From Oceanospirillaceae bacterium UBA7410 (GTDB lineage Bacteria > Pseudomonadota > Gammaproteobacteria > Pseudomonadales > Balneatricaceae), in assembly GCA_002470565.1 (NCBI GenBank), contig DKMQ01000100.1, positions 16,034 through 80,033 of the forward strand: DNA of 64,000 nt. The letters are read 5' to 3'. Positions 21,801 through 29,295 of this stretch are shown here, in pieces. Each line of letters begins with the position of its first letter. Position 1 is the first letter of the stretch. Under the pieces are notes generated by a model. The model searched no databases and had not been told where the DNA came from. It saw only the letters and a list, made by a program, of their open reading frames with translations. The translations under genes and the position numbers were made by a program.

Positions 21801-22345
21801 TAGGTTTAGGCTTAGCAATAGCAGATCGGACAGCTAAACTACTAGGCCACCATTTGACAGTAAAATCATGGCAAGGCAGCGGTAGTTTATTTGGCATCAT
21901 AGTACCGACTGGAGACCCAGATAAGGTGGTCACTAAATCCTCCACTCACACTCAATACAACGCAGGAGGAGGAAGCTTAGCTAATATGATAGTGCTATGT
22001 ATAGACAATGAAGCCTCTATACTAATAGGAATGGAACAAGTACTTAGTGGCTGGGGATGCACTGTCATTACCGCCCTTAGTACCTCACAGGCCTTACAGA
22101 ATCTAGCAGATGCAAATGTACAACCTAGCGTGATCTTAGCTGATTATCACTTAGACCAAGATCAGACAGGCACTGCGGCTATCGCAAGAATAAGGCAAGT
22201 TTATGAATGCCAAATACCGGCCATTTGTATTACAGCTGATCGCACAGAAGAGGTAGCAAAGGTGGTTTCTGATGAGGATGTATTACTGCTGAACAAGCCT
22301 CTAAAGCCTGCTGCACTTAGAGCAACATTAAGTCGCCTTAGATAA
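18845..22345 (+). CDS. crbS: CrbS-type hybrid sensor: SLC5 transporter domain fused to PAS-histidine kinase-receiver
   Basis: Membrane sensor of 1166 residues that in Vibrio and Pseudomonas (CrbS) governs acetyl-CoA synthetase expression. Residues 1 to about 500 form a sodium:solute symporter-like membrane domain. A cytoplasmic linker follows, then a PAS domain (about 645-760, IDQGISVVDKDMRLVVWNQRY), a short coiled coil and a HisKA domain with phosphorylatable H814 in AAASHDLMQPLNAARL. A HATPase with DTGIGIAP and GLGLGLAI comes next, and a C-terminal receiver domain carries D1100 in LADYHLD. It is encoded opposite to the symporter operon and convergent with the crbR-like gene. The transporter part may sense a solute rather than move it. 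Confidence 0.88.
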   Translation: MLDIWVILFISLAYVGLLFGIAYYGDNRPQHGSKLLSQPVIYSLSLAVYCTSWTFYGSVSRATQGWDFLSIYLGPILLFTFGWGLVYKIILIAKQENLTTIADFIASRYGKSRSLAIVITVMATFGILPYIALQLKAVAQSFTIMISGGGSSDFGSSNTALVVAILMAAFAILFGTRQIDTSEHHRGMVLAIAFESIVKLLAFVAVGLFVTFSLFDGIADLSAHISQSGLQQQLDNFNPLRVSFLTETLLALLAMLCLPRQFQVGIVENTNPNDLHTARWLFPLYLIIFCIFMLPIAAAGSFLFSGQEIATDTYVLMVPLSQGASSIATLAYIGGLSAATGMVIVATVSISTMISNDIVMPVIFHLSPLQASEDKNIGRLLLKVRRVVIVAMLLAAYGYFLLIGDGKSLVSLGLTAFVAVAQFAPALIGAVFWRRGNRYGALAGLGTGFTIWIYTLMVPNLSGLGFDTLSLVKDGLFGLSWLRPTSMFGLEGFDPITHATLLSLSLNIVAFVWVSRLTQARLQDRIQADHFVDLRLSQSIGNTDNNFENTRFSDLQTLCERFLGSNRTHEAFHQFARAQNRDLNLNDPIDQALATYAERLLAGVIGASSARIIVASSLMDTEMHLGDVVSIADEASALFQFNRTMLQSTIEHIDQGISVVDKDMRLVVWNQRYQEMFGFPEGLINIGRPIEEVIRHNAINGDYGLGVLEQQVEQRLSTMMEGKSSTHLRYRADGAVFEVRGNAMLGGGYVNTYMDITNHKRIEAALKETNETLEQRVQNRTKALVVANDELSQAKIGADQANQSKTRFLAAASHDLMQPLNAARLFSSSLSQQHPTGKLSDTLHHLDDSLGAAEELIGTLIEISKLDAGNLSPKFSHFPIDKMLQKLAAELSLLCQQKGIEFDYMPCSVTVYSDEQHLRRIVQNFLTNAMRYTPKGKVLLGCRLKQNAIEIQVWDTGIGIAPQKLTEVFEEFKRIDHPATQDIKGLGLGLAIADRTAKLLGHHLTVKSWQGSGSLFGIIVPTGDPDKVVTKSSTHTQYNAGGGSLANMIVLCIDNEASILIGMEQVLSGWGCTVITALSTSQALQNLADANVQPSVILADYHLDQDQTGTAAIARIRQVYECQIPAICITADRTEEVAKVVSDEDVLLLNKPLKPAALRATLSRLR

Positions 22346-22374
22346 ACATGGAGTGACTATGCACAGGCGACTTA
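22329..22374. repeat. 10-bp perfect inverted repeat at the 3' end of the crbS-like gene
   Basis: TAAGTCGCCT (22329-22338) and AGGCGACTTA (22365-22374) are exact reverse complements separated by 26 bases; the left arm covers the last codons of the sensor gene. A long stem between two convergent genes suggests a bidirectional transcription end or mRNA-stabilising hairpin. It lacks a clear T-run, so a classical intrinsic terminator is not proven. Confidence 0.45.
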
Positions 22375-22392
22375 CTTAGGTAAACGACTTGG

Positions 22393-22413
22393 TGAGTCTA
22401 CTTAACAGACTCA
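22393..22413. repeat. 7-bp hairpin at the 3' end of the crbR-like gene
   Basis: TGAGTCT (22393-22399) pairs exactly with AGACTCA (22407-22413) across a 7-base loop. It overlaps the stop codon of the crbR-like gene and lies 18 bases after the longer inverted repeat, so the two convergent genes share a two-hairpin border. No T-run follows on either strand. A termination or 3' protection role is inferred. Confidence 0.35.
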
Positions 22414-23060
22414 TCTTGAGGGTGTTCGATACGTAAACGCCCCGCTAAGATAACAGCCTGGGTGCGGCTATATACGCCTAATTTCCGCAATATTGCTGTA
22501 ACATGGGCCTTAATAGTGGCTTCTGACACACTTAATTCATAGGCAATCTGTTTATTAAGCAGCCCTTCAGTGAGCATCACCATAACCTTAAACTGCTGAG
22601 GAGTGAGGCTTGCCAACTGACCAGCAAACTTACTGTCCTGGGCGTCCATTTCTTTGTTGGCTGCGGGCAAGTCTGCCGGAACCCATTGGCCACCGTTGAG
22701 AACCTCTGTAATAGCTTCAATAATATCTGACATTGAAGAGGATTTAGGAATAAAACCTGCCGCACCAAAATGCATGGCGCGGTGGATTACAATGGCTTGT
22801 TCATTACCTGAGATCACTATTACTGGCACACTTGGAAAGTGGTTTCGTAAATAGATAAGCCCCGAAAACCCATTTGCTCCAGGCATGTGCAAGTCTAATA
22901 ACACCAAATCTATTTCACTATGCATTTGGCGCTCTAAATGCTCTAAGTGCTCCGCTTCTAATACCTTCGCACCATCAACTTGCGCACCGATAGCTTGTGT
23001 TAACGCCGCCCGAAACAACGGATGATCATCAGCTACGATAATGGTGTAAGCATTAGACAT
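22398..23060 (-). CDS. crbR: CrbR-type LuxR/NarL-family response regulator
   Basis: Two-component response regulator of 220 residues. The receiver domain (about 5-120) has acidic residues D11-D12, phosphoacceptor D56 in DLVLLDLHMPG, and the later Ser and Lys positions (VISGNE and FIPKSS). The C-terminal LuxR helix-turn-helix (about 150-210) reads LTPQQFKVMVMLTEGLLNKQ followed by EATIKAHVTAILRKLG. By family and position it is the partner of the divergently facing sensor and probably activates the acs gene 35 bases downstream. The two genes share a strand, so crbR and acs may not be co-transcribed from crbR: acs lies upstream of crbR in the reading direction. Confidence 0.86.
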   Translation of the reverse strand: MSNAYTIIVADDHPLFRAALTQAIGAQVDGAKVLEAEHLEHLERQMHSEIDLVLLDLHMPGANGFSGLIYLRNHFPSVPVIVISGNEQAIVIHRAMHFGAAGFIPKSSSMSDIIEAITEVLNGGQWVPADLPAANKEMDAQDSKFAGQLASLTPQQFKVMVMLTEGLLNKQIAYELSVSEATIKAHVTAILRKLGVYSRTQAVILAGRLRIEHPQDESVK

Positions 23061-23095
23061 AGACGCACCTCCTAAAAAATATACAGATTGTTAAG

Positions 23096-25036
23096 TTATT
23101 TATTGCAGCGATTTTCAATCAATTCCGTCACTACACCTGGGTCTGATAACGTAGAGGTATCGCCCAACTCGCCATAGTCGTTAGCAGCAATTTTACGTAG
23201 AATACGACGCATAATCTTTCCTGAACGTGTTTTAGGCAAATTAGGTGCAAACTGAATCAAATCTGGTGAGGCAATTGGGCCAATTTCAGTTCTTACCCAC
23301 TGCCTTAACTCCTTCATTAACTCAGGACTACTATCAATACCGTCCTGTAATGTAACATAACAATATATGCCTTGGCCCTTAATTTCGTGTGGGTAACCTA
23401 CAACGGCAGATTCGCACACAGATTTATGGGCTACTAAAGCACTTTCTATTTCGGCAGTGCCCATGCGATGACCAGAAACATTCAATACATCATCCACACG
23501 ACCAGTAATCCAATAATATCCATCTTCGTCTCTTTTTGCGCCATCACCTGTAAAGTAATAGTTGGCAAACGTAGAGAAGTAAGTTTCTTCAAAGCGCTTA
23601 TGATTGCCCCAAATAGATCGAGCTTGGCCAGGCCAGCTGTCTTTAATGACTAGATTGCCTTCAACGGCGCCTTCTAGCTCACGGCCTTCATTATCAACTA
23701 TGGCTGGCTGTACGCCAAAGAATGGCAAGGTTGCAGAACCTGGCTTAGTATCTACAGCCCCAGGTAACGGTGTGATCATGTGACCACCTGTTTCTGTTTG
23801 CCACCATGTGTCCACAACAGGCGCATTACCTGTGCTAAACACACGCCTATACCAAAGCCACGCTTCAGGGTTGATGGGTTCGCCTACACTACCTAAAACA
23901 CGAATACTTGATACGTCAGAACCAGACAACACATCGTCGCCATGCTGCATTAATGCTCGTATCGCTGTGGGTGCAGTATAAAACTGATTGACTTTGTGTT
24001 TTTCAATCACTTGTCCAAAGCGCGCATTAGTAGGGTAATTAGGCACCCCTTCAAACATCAATGTGGTGGCACGGTTGGCAAGTGGTCCATAAACTATATA
24101 ACTGTGACCCGTAATCCAACCTACGTCTGCTGTGCACCAATACACATCGCCTGGTTTGTAATCAAACACAAGTTCGTGTGTCATTGCACTCCACACTAAA
24201 TAGCCTGCAGAGGTGTGTTCTAAGCCTTTAGGTTGGCCAGTAGAGCCTGACGTATAAAGAATGAACAGTGGGTCTTCTGCGCCCATTACTTGTGGTTCAT
24301 GCTCAGTGCTGGCAGTAGCTACAATGTCGCCATACCAAACGTCACGACCCTCTACCCAAGCAATGTCAGCGCCTGTGCGCTTAACAACGATGACTGTATC
24401 AACACAATCTACGTTAGTTAAACCAGCATCTACGTTGGCTTTTAGGCCGATCTTCTTACCACCACGCAGGCCTTCGTCTGCCGTAATCACAATATTACTT
24501 TTAGCACCTTGTACACGCCCTGCAATAGCATCAGGGGAGAAACCACCAAAAATAACAGAATGCACTGCGCCAATACGGGCACACGCTAACATGGCCACTG
24601 CAGCTTCAGGAATCATTGGCATGTATAAGGTGATTACGTCACCTTTTTTAGCGCCTTGGGCCAACAAAGCATTACTAAACTGACACACTTCTTGATGCAG
24701 TTCTTTATAGCTAATATGGCGAGAGTCGCTTGGATCATCGCCTTCCCAAATAATAGCAACTTCATCACCATGGTCTGCCAAATGACGGTCTAAACAGTTG
24801 GCAGCAACATTTAATTGACCATCGGCATACCACTTAATAGATACATCATTTGGAGTAAATCTAGTGTTTTTTATTTGCGTAGGCGCCTTAATCCAATCCA
24901 ATCTTTCACCCTGCTTACGCCAGAACTCTTCTGGATCTGCAACAGACTGCTGATACATGGCTTCACGTTTTTGTTGGTTCAGTCCAGAGGCTTGGGCAAT
25001 TGATGCATCTGCTGGATATGTCTTCACGTCACTCAT
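23096..25036 (-). CDS. acs: Acetyl-CoA synthetase (acetate-CoA ligase)
   Basis: Activates acetate to acetyl-CoA through acetyl-AMP; enables growth on acetate and scavenging of excreted acetate. At 646 residues it is full length. The AMP-binding motif [14 protein letters not shown], the [17 protein letters not shown] hinge region and the C-terminal active-site lysine K607 in [10 protein letters not shown] are all present; the lysine is the usual site of reversible acetylation in this family. AGGA lies nine bases upstream of the ATG at 25036. It precedes the crbR-like gene on the same strand, with a 35-base gap. Confidence 0.97.
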   Translation of the reverse strand: MSDVKTYPADASIAQASGLNQQKREAMYQQSVADPEEFWRKQGERLDWIKAPTQIKNTRFTPNDVSIKWYADGQLNVAANCLDRHLADHGDEVAIIWEGDDPSDSRHISYKELHQEVCQFSNALLAQGAKKGDVITLYMPMIPEAAVAMLACARIGAVHSVIFGGFSPDAIAGRVQGAKSNIVITADEGLRGGKKIGLKANVDAGLTNVDCVDTVIVVKRTGADIAWVEGRDVWYGDIVATASTEHEPQVMGAEDPLFILYTSGSTGQPKGLEHTSAGYLVWSAMTHELVFDYKPGDVYWCTADVGWITGHSYIVYGPLANRATTLMFEGVPNYPTNARFGQVIEKHKVNQFYTAPTAIRALMQHGDDVLSGSDVSSIRVLGSVGEPINPEAWLWYRRVFSTGNAPVVDTWWQTETGGHMITPLPGAVDTKPGSATLPFFGVQPAIVDNEGRELEGAVEGNLVIKDSWPGQARSIWGNHKRFEETYFSTFANYYFTGDGAKRDEDGYYWITGRVDDVLNVSGHRMGTAEIESALVAHKSVCESAVVGYPHEIKGQGIYCYVTLQDGIDSSPELMKELRQWVRTEIGPIASPDLIQFAPNLPKTRSGKIMRRILRKIAANDYGELGDTSTLSDPGVVTELIENRCNK

Positions 25037-25078
25037 TGGATGGTTCCTGATTTTGTAGGGCAGAGGTTTAGCTCTACA

Positions 25079-25084
25079 TTTATA
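25079..25084 (-). promoter_or_regulatory. Candidate extended -10 element of the acs promoter
   Basis: On the minus strand the sequence reads TGGTATAAAT, an extended -10 type element (TG, one base, TATAAA), about 43 bases before the acs start codon. I could not assign a convincing -35 box, which fits a promoter that depends on an activator. The assignment is by eye. Confidence 0.35.
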
Positions 25085-25209
25085 CCAAGTTGGAGCGCAT
25101 ATTAAAATACTACTTTGGCTTAATACAGCACTTCATTTGGTAAACTTATCTTGCCTTGAGGCATGGCATACGCCATCATTTGTTATTATGACTTAAAATA
25201 CTCTTACAA

Positions 25210-25701
25210 ATGCCTATGACTGACCTAAGCCTTGCTTTATTTATCGCTGTTGAAACGTGTTCAGAACCTCCTTATTACCCTATTGTAGCAGCCTGGACCT
25301 TGCCTGATGGTAGCATCAAATCTAGTCTAATCATTGCCGATGATAGCTGGCCACCTCACCTGTGCTATAGCGATCATATTTCTGATGAAACTATAGATGC
25401 TTTAGGCCACTCAGTAAAAGATGTTTTATTGGAAATGAATGTTGACCTAGATGCTAGCCATGTTGTGGGCCATGCAGATTTCTCACCTGCCCAAGGCTTA
25501 GAGCATTTAGTAGATGCCTTAGATATTGAATTAGCGTTTGAAGTATCTACTAATCAACTAGACATAAGTGAATTACTTGGCCATGACTGGCGTGATGAAT
25601 TACAGGATCTATCTCACGAAATGGGCTTAGATTTATTACAAGCTGAAGATCAGGTAAGGCTGATGCAGCTATGCTGGGCAAGACAAAGTGATGAATTTTA
25701 A
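25210..25701 (+). CDS. Unrecognised acidic protein, possibly a degenerate DnaQ-like exonuclease fold
   Basis: I do not recognise this 163-residue protein with confidence. It is acidic, soluble and has no signal peptide. Some stretches resemble a DEDD exonuclease: LALFIAVETC in the place of the usual LDxET, AAWTLPDGS, HISDETIDAL, HVVGHADF in the place of VGHNxxFD, and AEDQVRLMQLCW near the end. The first catalytic Asp would be Ala and other catalytic positions look changed, so it would be inactive if related. The ATG at 25216 is an alternative start. Its last 14 bases overlap the next gene, suggesting a two-gene operon. It is divergent from acs. Confidence 0.6.
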   Translation: MPMTDLSLALFIAVETCSEPPYYPIVAAWTLPDGSIKSSLIIADDSWPPHLCYSDHISDETIDALGHSVKDVLLEMNVDLDASHVVGHADFSPAQGLEHLVDALDIELAFEVSTNQLDISELLGHDWRDELQDLSHEMGLDLLQAEDQVRLMQLCWARQSDEF

Positions 25702-26284
25702 GCTCGTTGTTTCAGCTCTATTAATGCTGCTAGTGAGTGCATGTAGCAGCCTGGGCACCGTGTCTAGCAAACCCCATACGCCAGACAACTTGTGTGGTAT
25801 TTTTGCGCAATTTAAAGACTGGCAAACAAGCGCCATTGCTTCTGAACAGCAGTGGAAAATAGATCAATCCATTAGCATGGCTTTCATTAACCATGAATCT
25901 GATTTTAATGCTAAAGCAAGACCACCTCGTAAAAGAACATTTGGTATTATCCCAGGCAAACATCTATCTTCTGCTTACGGCTATCCGCAGGCTATTAATG
26001 GCACTTGGCTCATGTACAAACAATTGACCGGTTACACCAACGCCCAGCGCACTGACTTTAATGATGCGATTGACTTTGTAGGCTGGTACAACGCACGATC
26101 AGTGCGTCTAAATAACATACAGCCAAACGATACCTACAACCTTTATCTAGCTTACCACGAGGGCCATGGCGGCTTTGCTAACAAATCATACTTGGCCAAA
26201 CCTTGGTTACTCAATGTGGCTCAAGATGTTGCTCATCAAGCTGAGCGTTATCGCCGCCAGTTGGATTTTTGCTCACCCATATGA
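25688..26284 (+). CDS. Lysozyme/transglycosylase-like lipoprotein
   Basis: Predicted outer-membrane or periplasmic lipoprotein of 198 residues. The signal peptide ends in lipobox LVSAC (C19). The mature part resembles an SLT-type lysozyme fold: ISMAFINHESDFNAKARPPR with possible catalytic E70, then AYGYPQAINGTWLMYK, DFVGWYNARS and LYLAYHEGHGGF. Such proteins are annotated as transglycosylase SLT domain lipoproteins in marine Gammaproteobacteria (recalled knowledge). It overlaps the preceding gene by 14 bases. Activity on peptidoglycan is inferred from the fold only. Confidence 0.78.
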   Translation: MMNFKLVVSALLMLLVSACSSLGTVSSKPHTPDNLCGIFAQFKDWQTSAIASEQQWKIDQSISMAFINHESDFNAKARPPRKRTFGIIPGKHLSSAYGYPQAINGTWLMYKQLTGYTNAQRTDFNDAIDFVGWYNARSVRLNNIQPNDTYNLYLAYHEGHGGFANKSYLAKPWLLNVAQDVAHQAERYRRQLDFCSPI

Positions 26285-26312
26285 TTTATTGTAGTTGACA
26301 ACGGACCTTTTC

Positions 26313-26531
26313 ATGATAGTACCTTGGCAAAATATCAATACAGATACGCTAAACCACTTATTAGAAGAATTTGCTAGCAGAGACGGTACAGACTATGGGG
26401 CTTATGAAACGAGCTTAGAGGACAAGGTGGTTCAGCTAAAAGTACAGCTGCAGCAAAAGCGTATTGTGGTAGTTTATAGTGAGTTACATGAGTCTGTGAA
26501 TATAGTTTCTGCCGATCAGTTCAGTGGATAA
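26313..26531 (+). CDS. UPF0270 family protein (YheU-like)
   Basis: Small conserved protein of unknown function, 72 residues. It begins MIVPWQNINTDTLNHLLEEF and contains RDGTDYGAYETSLEDKV and SELHESVNIV, which match E. coli YheU along its whole length. I start it at the ATG at 26313, because the extra residues from an upstream TTG at 26295 are not in the family. It is convergent with tusA, 17 bases away. Confidence 0.88.
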   Translation: MIVPWQNINTDTLNHLLEEFASRDGTDYGAYETSLEDKVVQLKVQLQQKRIVVVYSELHESVNIVSADQFSG

Positions 26532-26548
26532 CCCGCCATTAATTGGCA

Positions 26549-26794
26549 TCAACCGCCTTTGCGAATAACATACTGATACTGCGCTCCATCATCTACCTGC
26601 TGGATCAACTCATGGCCTAAAAACAAACAAAATTTAGGAATATCTCTTTTGGTTGAAGGATCTGTCGCCAACACTTTAACCACATCACCTGCTTTAATGT
26701 CTTTAAAAGTACTATGCAACATCATCACAGGCTCCGGACAAAAAAGCCCTGTGGTGTCTAACAGTTTGTCGATGGTATGGGTATTGTGCATCAC
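26549..26794 (-). CDS. tusA: Sulfur carrier protein TusA
   Basis: Small sulfur-transfer protein that accepts persulfide from a cysteine desulfurase and passes it on for tRNA thiolation and other sulfur uses. At 81 residues it has the family motif CPEPV with reactive C19 in TGLFCPEPVMML. The C-terminal half (VLATDPSTKRDIPKFCLFLGHEL) is as expected. The two first codons are both ATG. The downstream TusBCD proteins are not in this window. The TtcA thiolation enzyme nearby does not use the Tus relay. Confidence 0.93.
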   Translation of the reverse strand: MMHNTHTIDKLLDTTGLFCPEPVMMLHSTFKDIKAGDVVKVLATDPSTKRDIPKFCLFLGHELIQQVDDGAQYQYVIRKGG

Positions 26795-26852
26795 TTTTCA
26801 TACTCTGGTAATGACCGCCATTAAAAAGCGATCTCACATTTTTTAAATTTTA

Positions 26853-27509
26853 TTACACGCTAAATTTGGTTGATATTAACGTGTGCTTAGCCCACTTTTC
26901 AAGCTCTAAAACTGAGTGTTCAATAGCTTGAATTTGACTCAATTTTGCATCTTTAAAAGGCTTTAAACTGTGATCCAAATGATCAAACCAATGCACATTA
27001 ATGTGTTTTGGCATTTGATAACTTAAAACCTCATCATAACTACCCAAAGCATCTCGTGTACCTTGAAAAACAATGCCAGGCTTTTGGCTAGTTAACAAAT
27101 GTGCTACTCGTAAAGTCTCTGGCTTACGCTGTGGGTGAAAGGGATAACCTAGGGCGAACCAACCTAAAGCATGAGTCTGCTCTACAATTAAACTTGCCAC
27201 ACGCCCCCCAAGCGACTTGCCACCAATAATAAGTGGCCCAGACAATGCCAGAGATTCAAGTAATGCTATAAACTCTAGCTGCAGCTTAGAGACTGCTGTG
27301 GGCGGCCGCCTAATACCTGAAGTTTGCATTTGCTGCATGTAGCCAAATTCAAATAAATACACCGTGAAATCCTTTGCACTCATCTTACTCGCAACTGCCT
27401 GCATAAACTCATGATTCATACCAATTCCAGAACCATGGGCAAAAACCACATTGATGGCCCCCGTGCCATACTTTTGCACCTTGGTATGAGTCGCTTGCGT
27501 AATCATCAT
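26853..27509 (-). CDS. Alpha/beta hydrolase, Tex30/KANL3-like family
   Basis: Predicted soluble alpha/beta hydrolase of 218 residues; substrate unknown. The nucleophile elbow is GGKSLGG with S99. The N-terminal oxyanion segment is VVFAHGSGIGMNHEFM. A C-terminal Asp-His pair (FQGTRDALGSYDEV and HFDHLDHSLKP-like region) is in place. The pattern matches the dienelactone-hydrolase-related COG3571 group. AAAGGAG lies four bases before the first of two consecutive ATG codons. It is divergent from the next gene. Confidence 0.82.
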   Translation of the reverse strand: MMITQATHTKVQKYGTGAINVVFAHGSGIGMNHEFMQAVASKMSAKDFTVYLFEFGYMQQMQTSGIRRPPTAVSKLQLEFIALLESLALSGPLIIGGKSLGGRVASLIVEQTHALGWFALGYPFHPQRKPETLRVAHLLTSQKPGIVFQGTRDALGSYDEVLSYQMPKHINVHWFDHLDHSLKPFKDAKLSQIQAIEHSVLELEKWAKHTLISTKFSV

Positions 27510-27718
27510 AAAACTCCTTTTACTAGATCATAATTATCCCATACTCACTTCAATCTGACTATGCTAGGTATAAGCTCAAAGCATATCGACCCCGCCTGCA
27601 CATATCTAGGAAACCCAATCTTTTAACCACCTAAACAACTCACCACCCCATTGCATGCCACTGCCGCAAGTGACAAAATCAACGCTCATTAATAATAAAA
27701 ACACACCAAGGATTCATT

Positions 27719-28387
27719 ATGAGCGACACCACCTTTTTAAGCGCCCAGCAACTTAGCCATGCAGTAGAAAAGGTGGTCGCCAGCCGCGGTTTTGAGGCTC
27801 TAGACCAAAAGGCTGCTGGTTTTCGTGCAGCCTTTGCAATGCAACACGGCCTAGCCAATAGTGACTTACTAGAAACTTCTCTAGCGGGGCTAGATGCTTC
27901 CTTAAGTGCACCTAAGGTGTTAGTGGAAAGCGCACAGAGCCTTATTTATGATGCCCGTGGTCAGCCCGCTTTAATACAGCTGGAAGAAGCCTTTGTCCAT
28001 GCCTTAAAGGGTGGTATCCCAGAGATCCGCATTCATAAAACCGCCTGCGGCGCGTTTGCAGTGCCTGCTATTACCCACTACCTAGCCAAGCACGCAGGCG
28101 AAGAAGGCGCCAATACCCAAAACGTGTGTGTGTATTTTAATAACTTAGAAGGAGGGATGCGGCGTTTTGACCTTGCATCCCAAGGGCAGCTACTTGGCCT
28201 TTTACAGCCTAGAGAGCGAGATTTGGCATGGAACGAAGTGCGCATTACTATAGGCCCTGCCCCATCAGATTGTAAAACTGTGGCGGGCACAGCAGACATA
28301 GAAGCCTACCGCAGCCGCTGTGAAGAAAATGGCATAGGCATACGCACAACCTTGTGGAATCGCATACAAGAATTAGCCGCAGGTTAA
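27719..28387 (+). CDS. Protein of unknown function (222 residues)
   Basis: I do not recognise this protein. It is soluble, without signal peptide or membrane segment, and its start is well supported (AAGGA six bases before ATG). Visible features include an alanine/glutamine-rich helical N-terminal half and a central segment IPEIRIHKTACGAFAVPAITHYL. A DUF-like acidic stretch VYFNNLEGGMRRFDL follows, and the C-terminal half contains RERDLAWNEVRITIGPAPSDC and TAGT-like repeats. The coding region is visibly richer in G+C than its neighbours, with many gcc, cgc and ggc codons. That may reflect recent acquisition. It ends convergent with the DUF3291 remnant, overlapping it by 4 bases. Confidence 0.7.
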   Translation: MSDTTFLSAQQLSHAVEKVVASRGFEALDQKAAGFRAAFAMQHGLANSDLLETSLAGLDASLSAPKVLVESAQSLIYDARGQPALIQLEEAFVHALKGGIPEIRIHKTACGAFAVPAITHYLAKHAGEEGANTQNVCVYFNNLEGGMRRFDLASQGQLLGLLQPRERDLAWNEVRITIGPAPSDCKTVAGTADIEAYRSRCEENGIGIRTTLWNRIQELAAG

Positions 28388-28642
28388 TTATGAGGCGCAA
28401 CGAAAGGTTTGGCAAAGCTAAAGACATATTCACTAGCACCATGTAGCTGCAAGTATTCCAGCCTTTTTTTGCCTTCTTGTGCGGTAGGTGTTTGGCCCAG
28501 TAGCACCCACCAAAGTGCTTAAGCGTGTCGACTTGTTGCCATACACTCATATTCACCTGAACATTTGGATCTTCATTAATTCAGAGTCCATGGCGCCGCG
28601 CGCCAGTGCAATATTGATCTGGGCTAACTGATAGTGACTCAT
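28384..28642 (-). pseudogene. DUF3291 remnant: three in-order fragments in two or more frames
   Basis: Three pieces of a DUF3291 protein (a small monooxygenase-like fold) are readable in the correct order but in different frames. Piece 1, 28642 to about 28571, gives MSHYQLAQINIALARGAMDS and then ELMK. Piece 2, about 28571-28512, gives DPNVQVNMSVWQQVDTLKHF. Piece 3, about 28512-28384, gives WWVLLGQTPTAQEGKKRLEY, ends in FSFAKPFVAPHN, and reaches a stop. About 40 residues are missing between pieces 1 and 2 and about 25 between pieces 2 and 3, by comparison with the usual family length near 140 residues. The ATG shares one base with the stop of the flavin reductase gene upstream, so the intact gene was probably translationally coupled to it. 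Confidence 0.82.
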
Positions 28643-29244
28643 TAAGGCCTTGTAAGTTCTATAGTATTCGTAGTTAAACTAAAGTGGTTACCACCCATTT
28701 TTCCCACCGAATCTATACCTTGTTGGTCTATAGTGCCATTTTTATAAAGCGCATCATCAACATAAATACCGGTCACATCCAGTAATATCAGCTGGCCACC
28801 GGCAGGTAAGTCACTTACCCTTACCACTTCTCGTAAACGACATTCATAACGAACAGGAGCATTTTTCACAGATTTAGTTAACACTTGGGCGCTTTCGCAA
28901 GCCTCAACATTAGCAAAGCTAAATTCGCTCTCTTTAATACCTAGAGCAGCACTGGTGGCGTTCATTTGTTCTAACAACGCACTATTTACTATGTTCACCA
29001 CACACTCCTTAGTTTCTAGAAGGTTTTGCAGGGTGTCTTTATTATTACCACTTCCTTGAGTGACTTGGGTATAAAGTAGCACCGGTGGATTGCAACTTGC
29101 CACAGTAAAGAAGGAGTAAGGCGCCAAATTATCCACCCCCTCTTTTGAGCGTGTGCTAATCCAAGCAATAGGTCTAGGAGTGATACCGCCAATTAAAAGC
29201 TGGTATTTTTGTTGTGCATCTAGCTGTGCTACGTCAAAAACCAT
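28642..29244 (-). CDS. Flavin reductase-like (FMN-binding split barrel) protein
   Basis: Predicted flavin-binding protein of the DIM6/NTAB family, 200 residues. The flavin reductase domain spans most of the length and has GGITPRPIAWISTRS, NLAPYSFFTVASCNPPVLLY and the C-terminal MGGNHFSLTT. The family includes flavin reductases that feed two-component monooxygenases and other enzymes; the true substrate is not visible. Its stop is overlapped by the start of the decayed DUF3291 gene, so it may have lost a partner. Confidence 0.85.
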   Translation of the reverse strand: MVFDVAQLDAQQKYQLLIGGITPRPIAWISTRSKEGVDNLAPYSFFTVASCNPPVLLYTQVTQGSGNNKDTLQNLLETKECVVNIVNSALLEQMNATSAALGIKESEFSFANVEACESAQVLTKSVKNAPVRYECRLREVVRVSDLPAGGQLILLDVTGIYVDDALYKNGTIDQQGIDSVGKMGGNHFSLTTNTIELTRP

Positions 29245-29295
29245 GAGTAGTCCATCTCGTTATATTTGAGGCTAGGCCAAGCCTTAATGCAAAAA

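Noticed and set aside
28248-28556. 102-codon minus-strand reading frame
   Set aside because: It holds one piece of the decayed DUF3291 gene and then out-of-frame sequence running into the antisense of the 222-residue gene; it is not a coherent protein.
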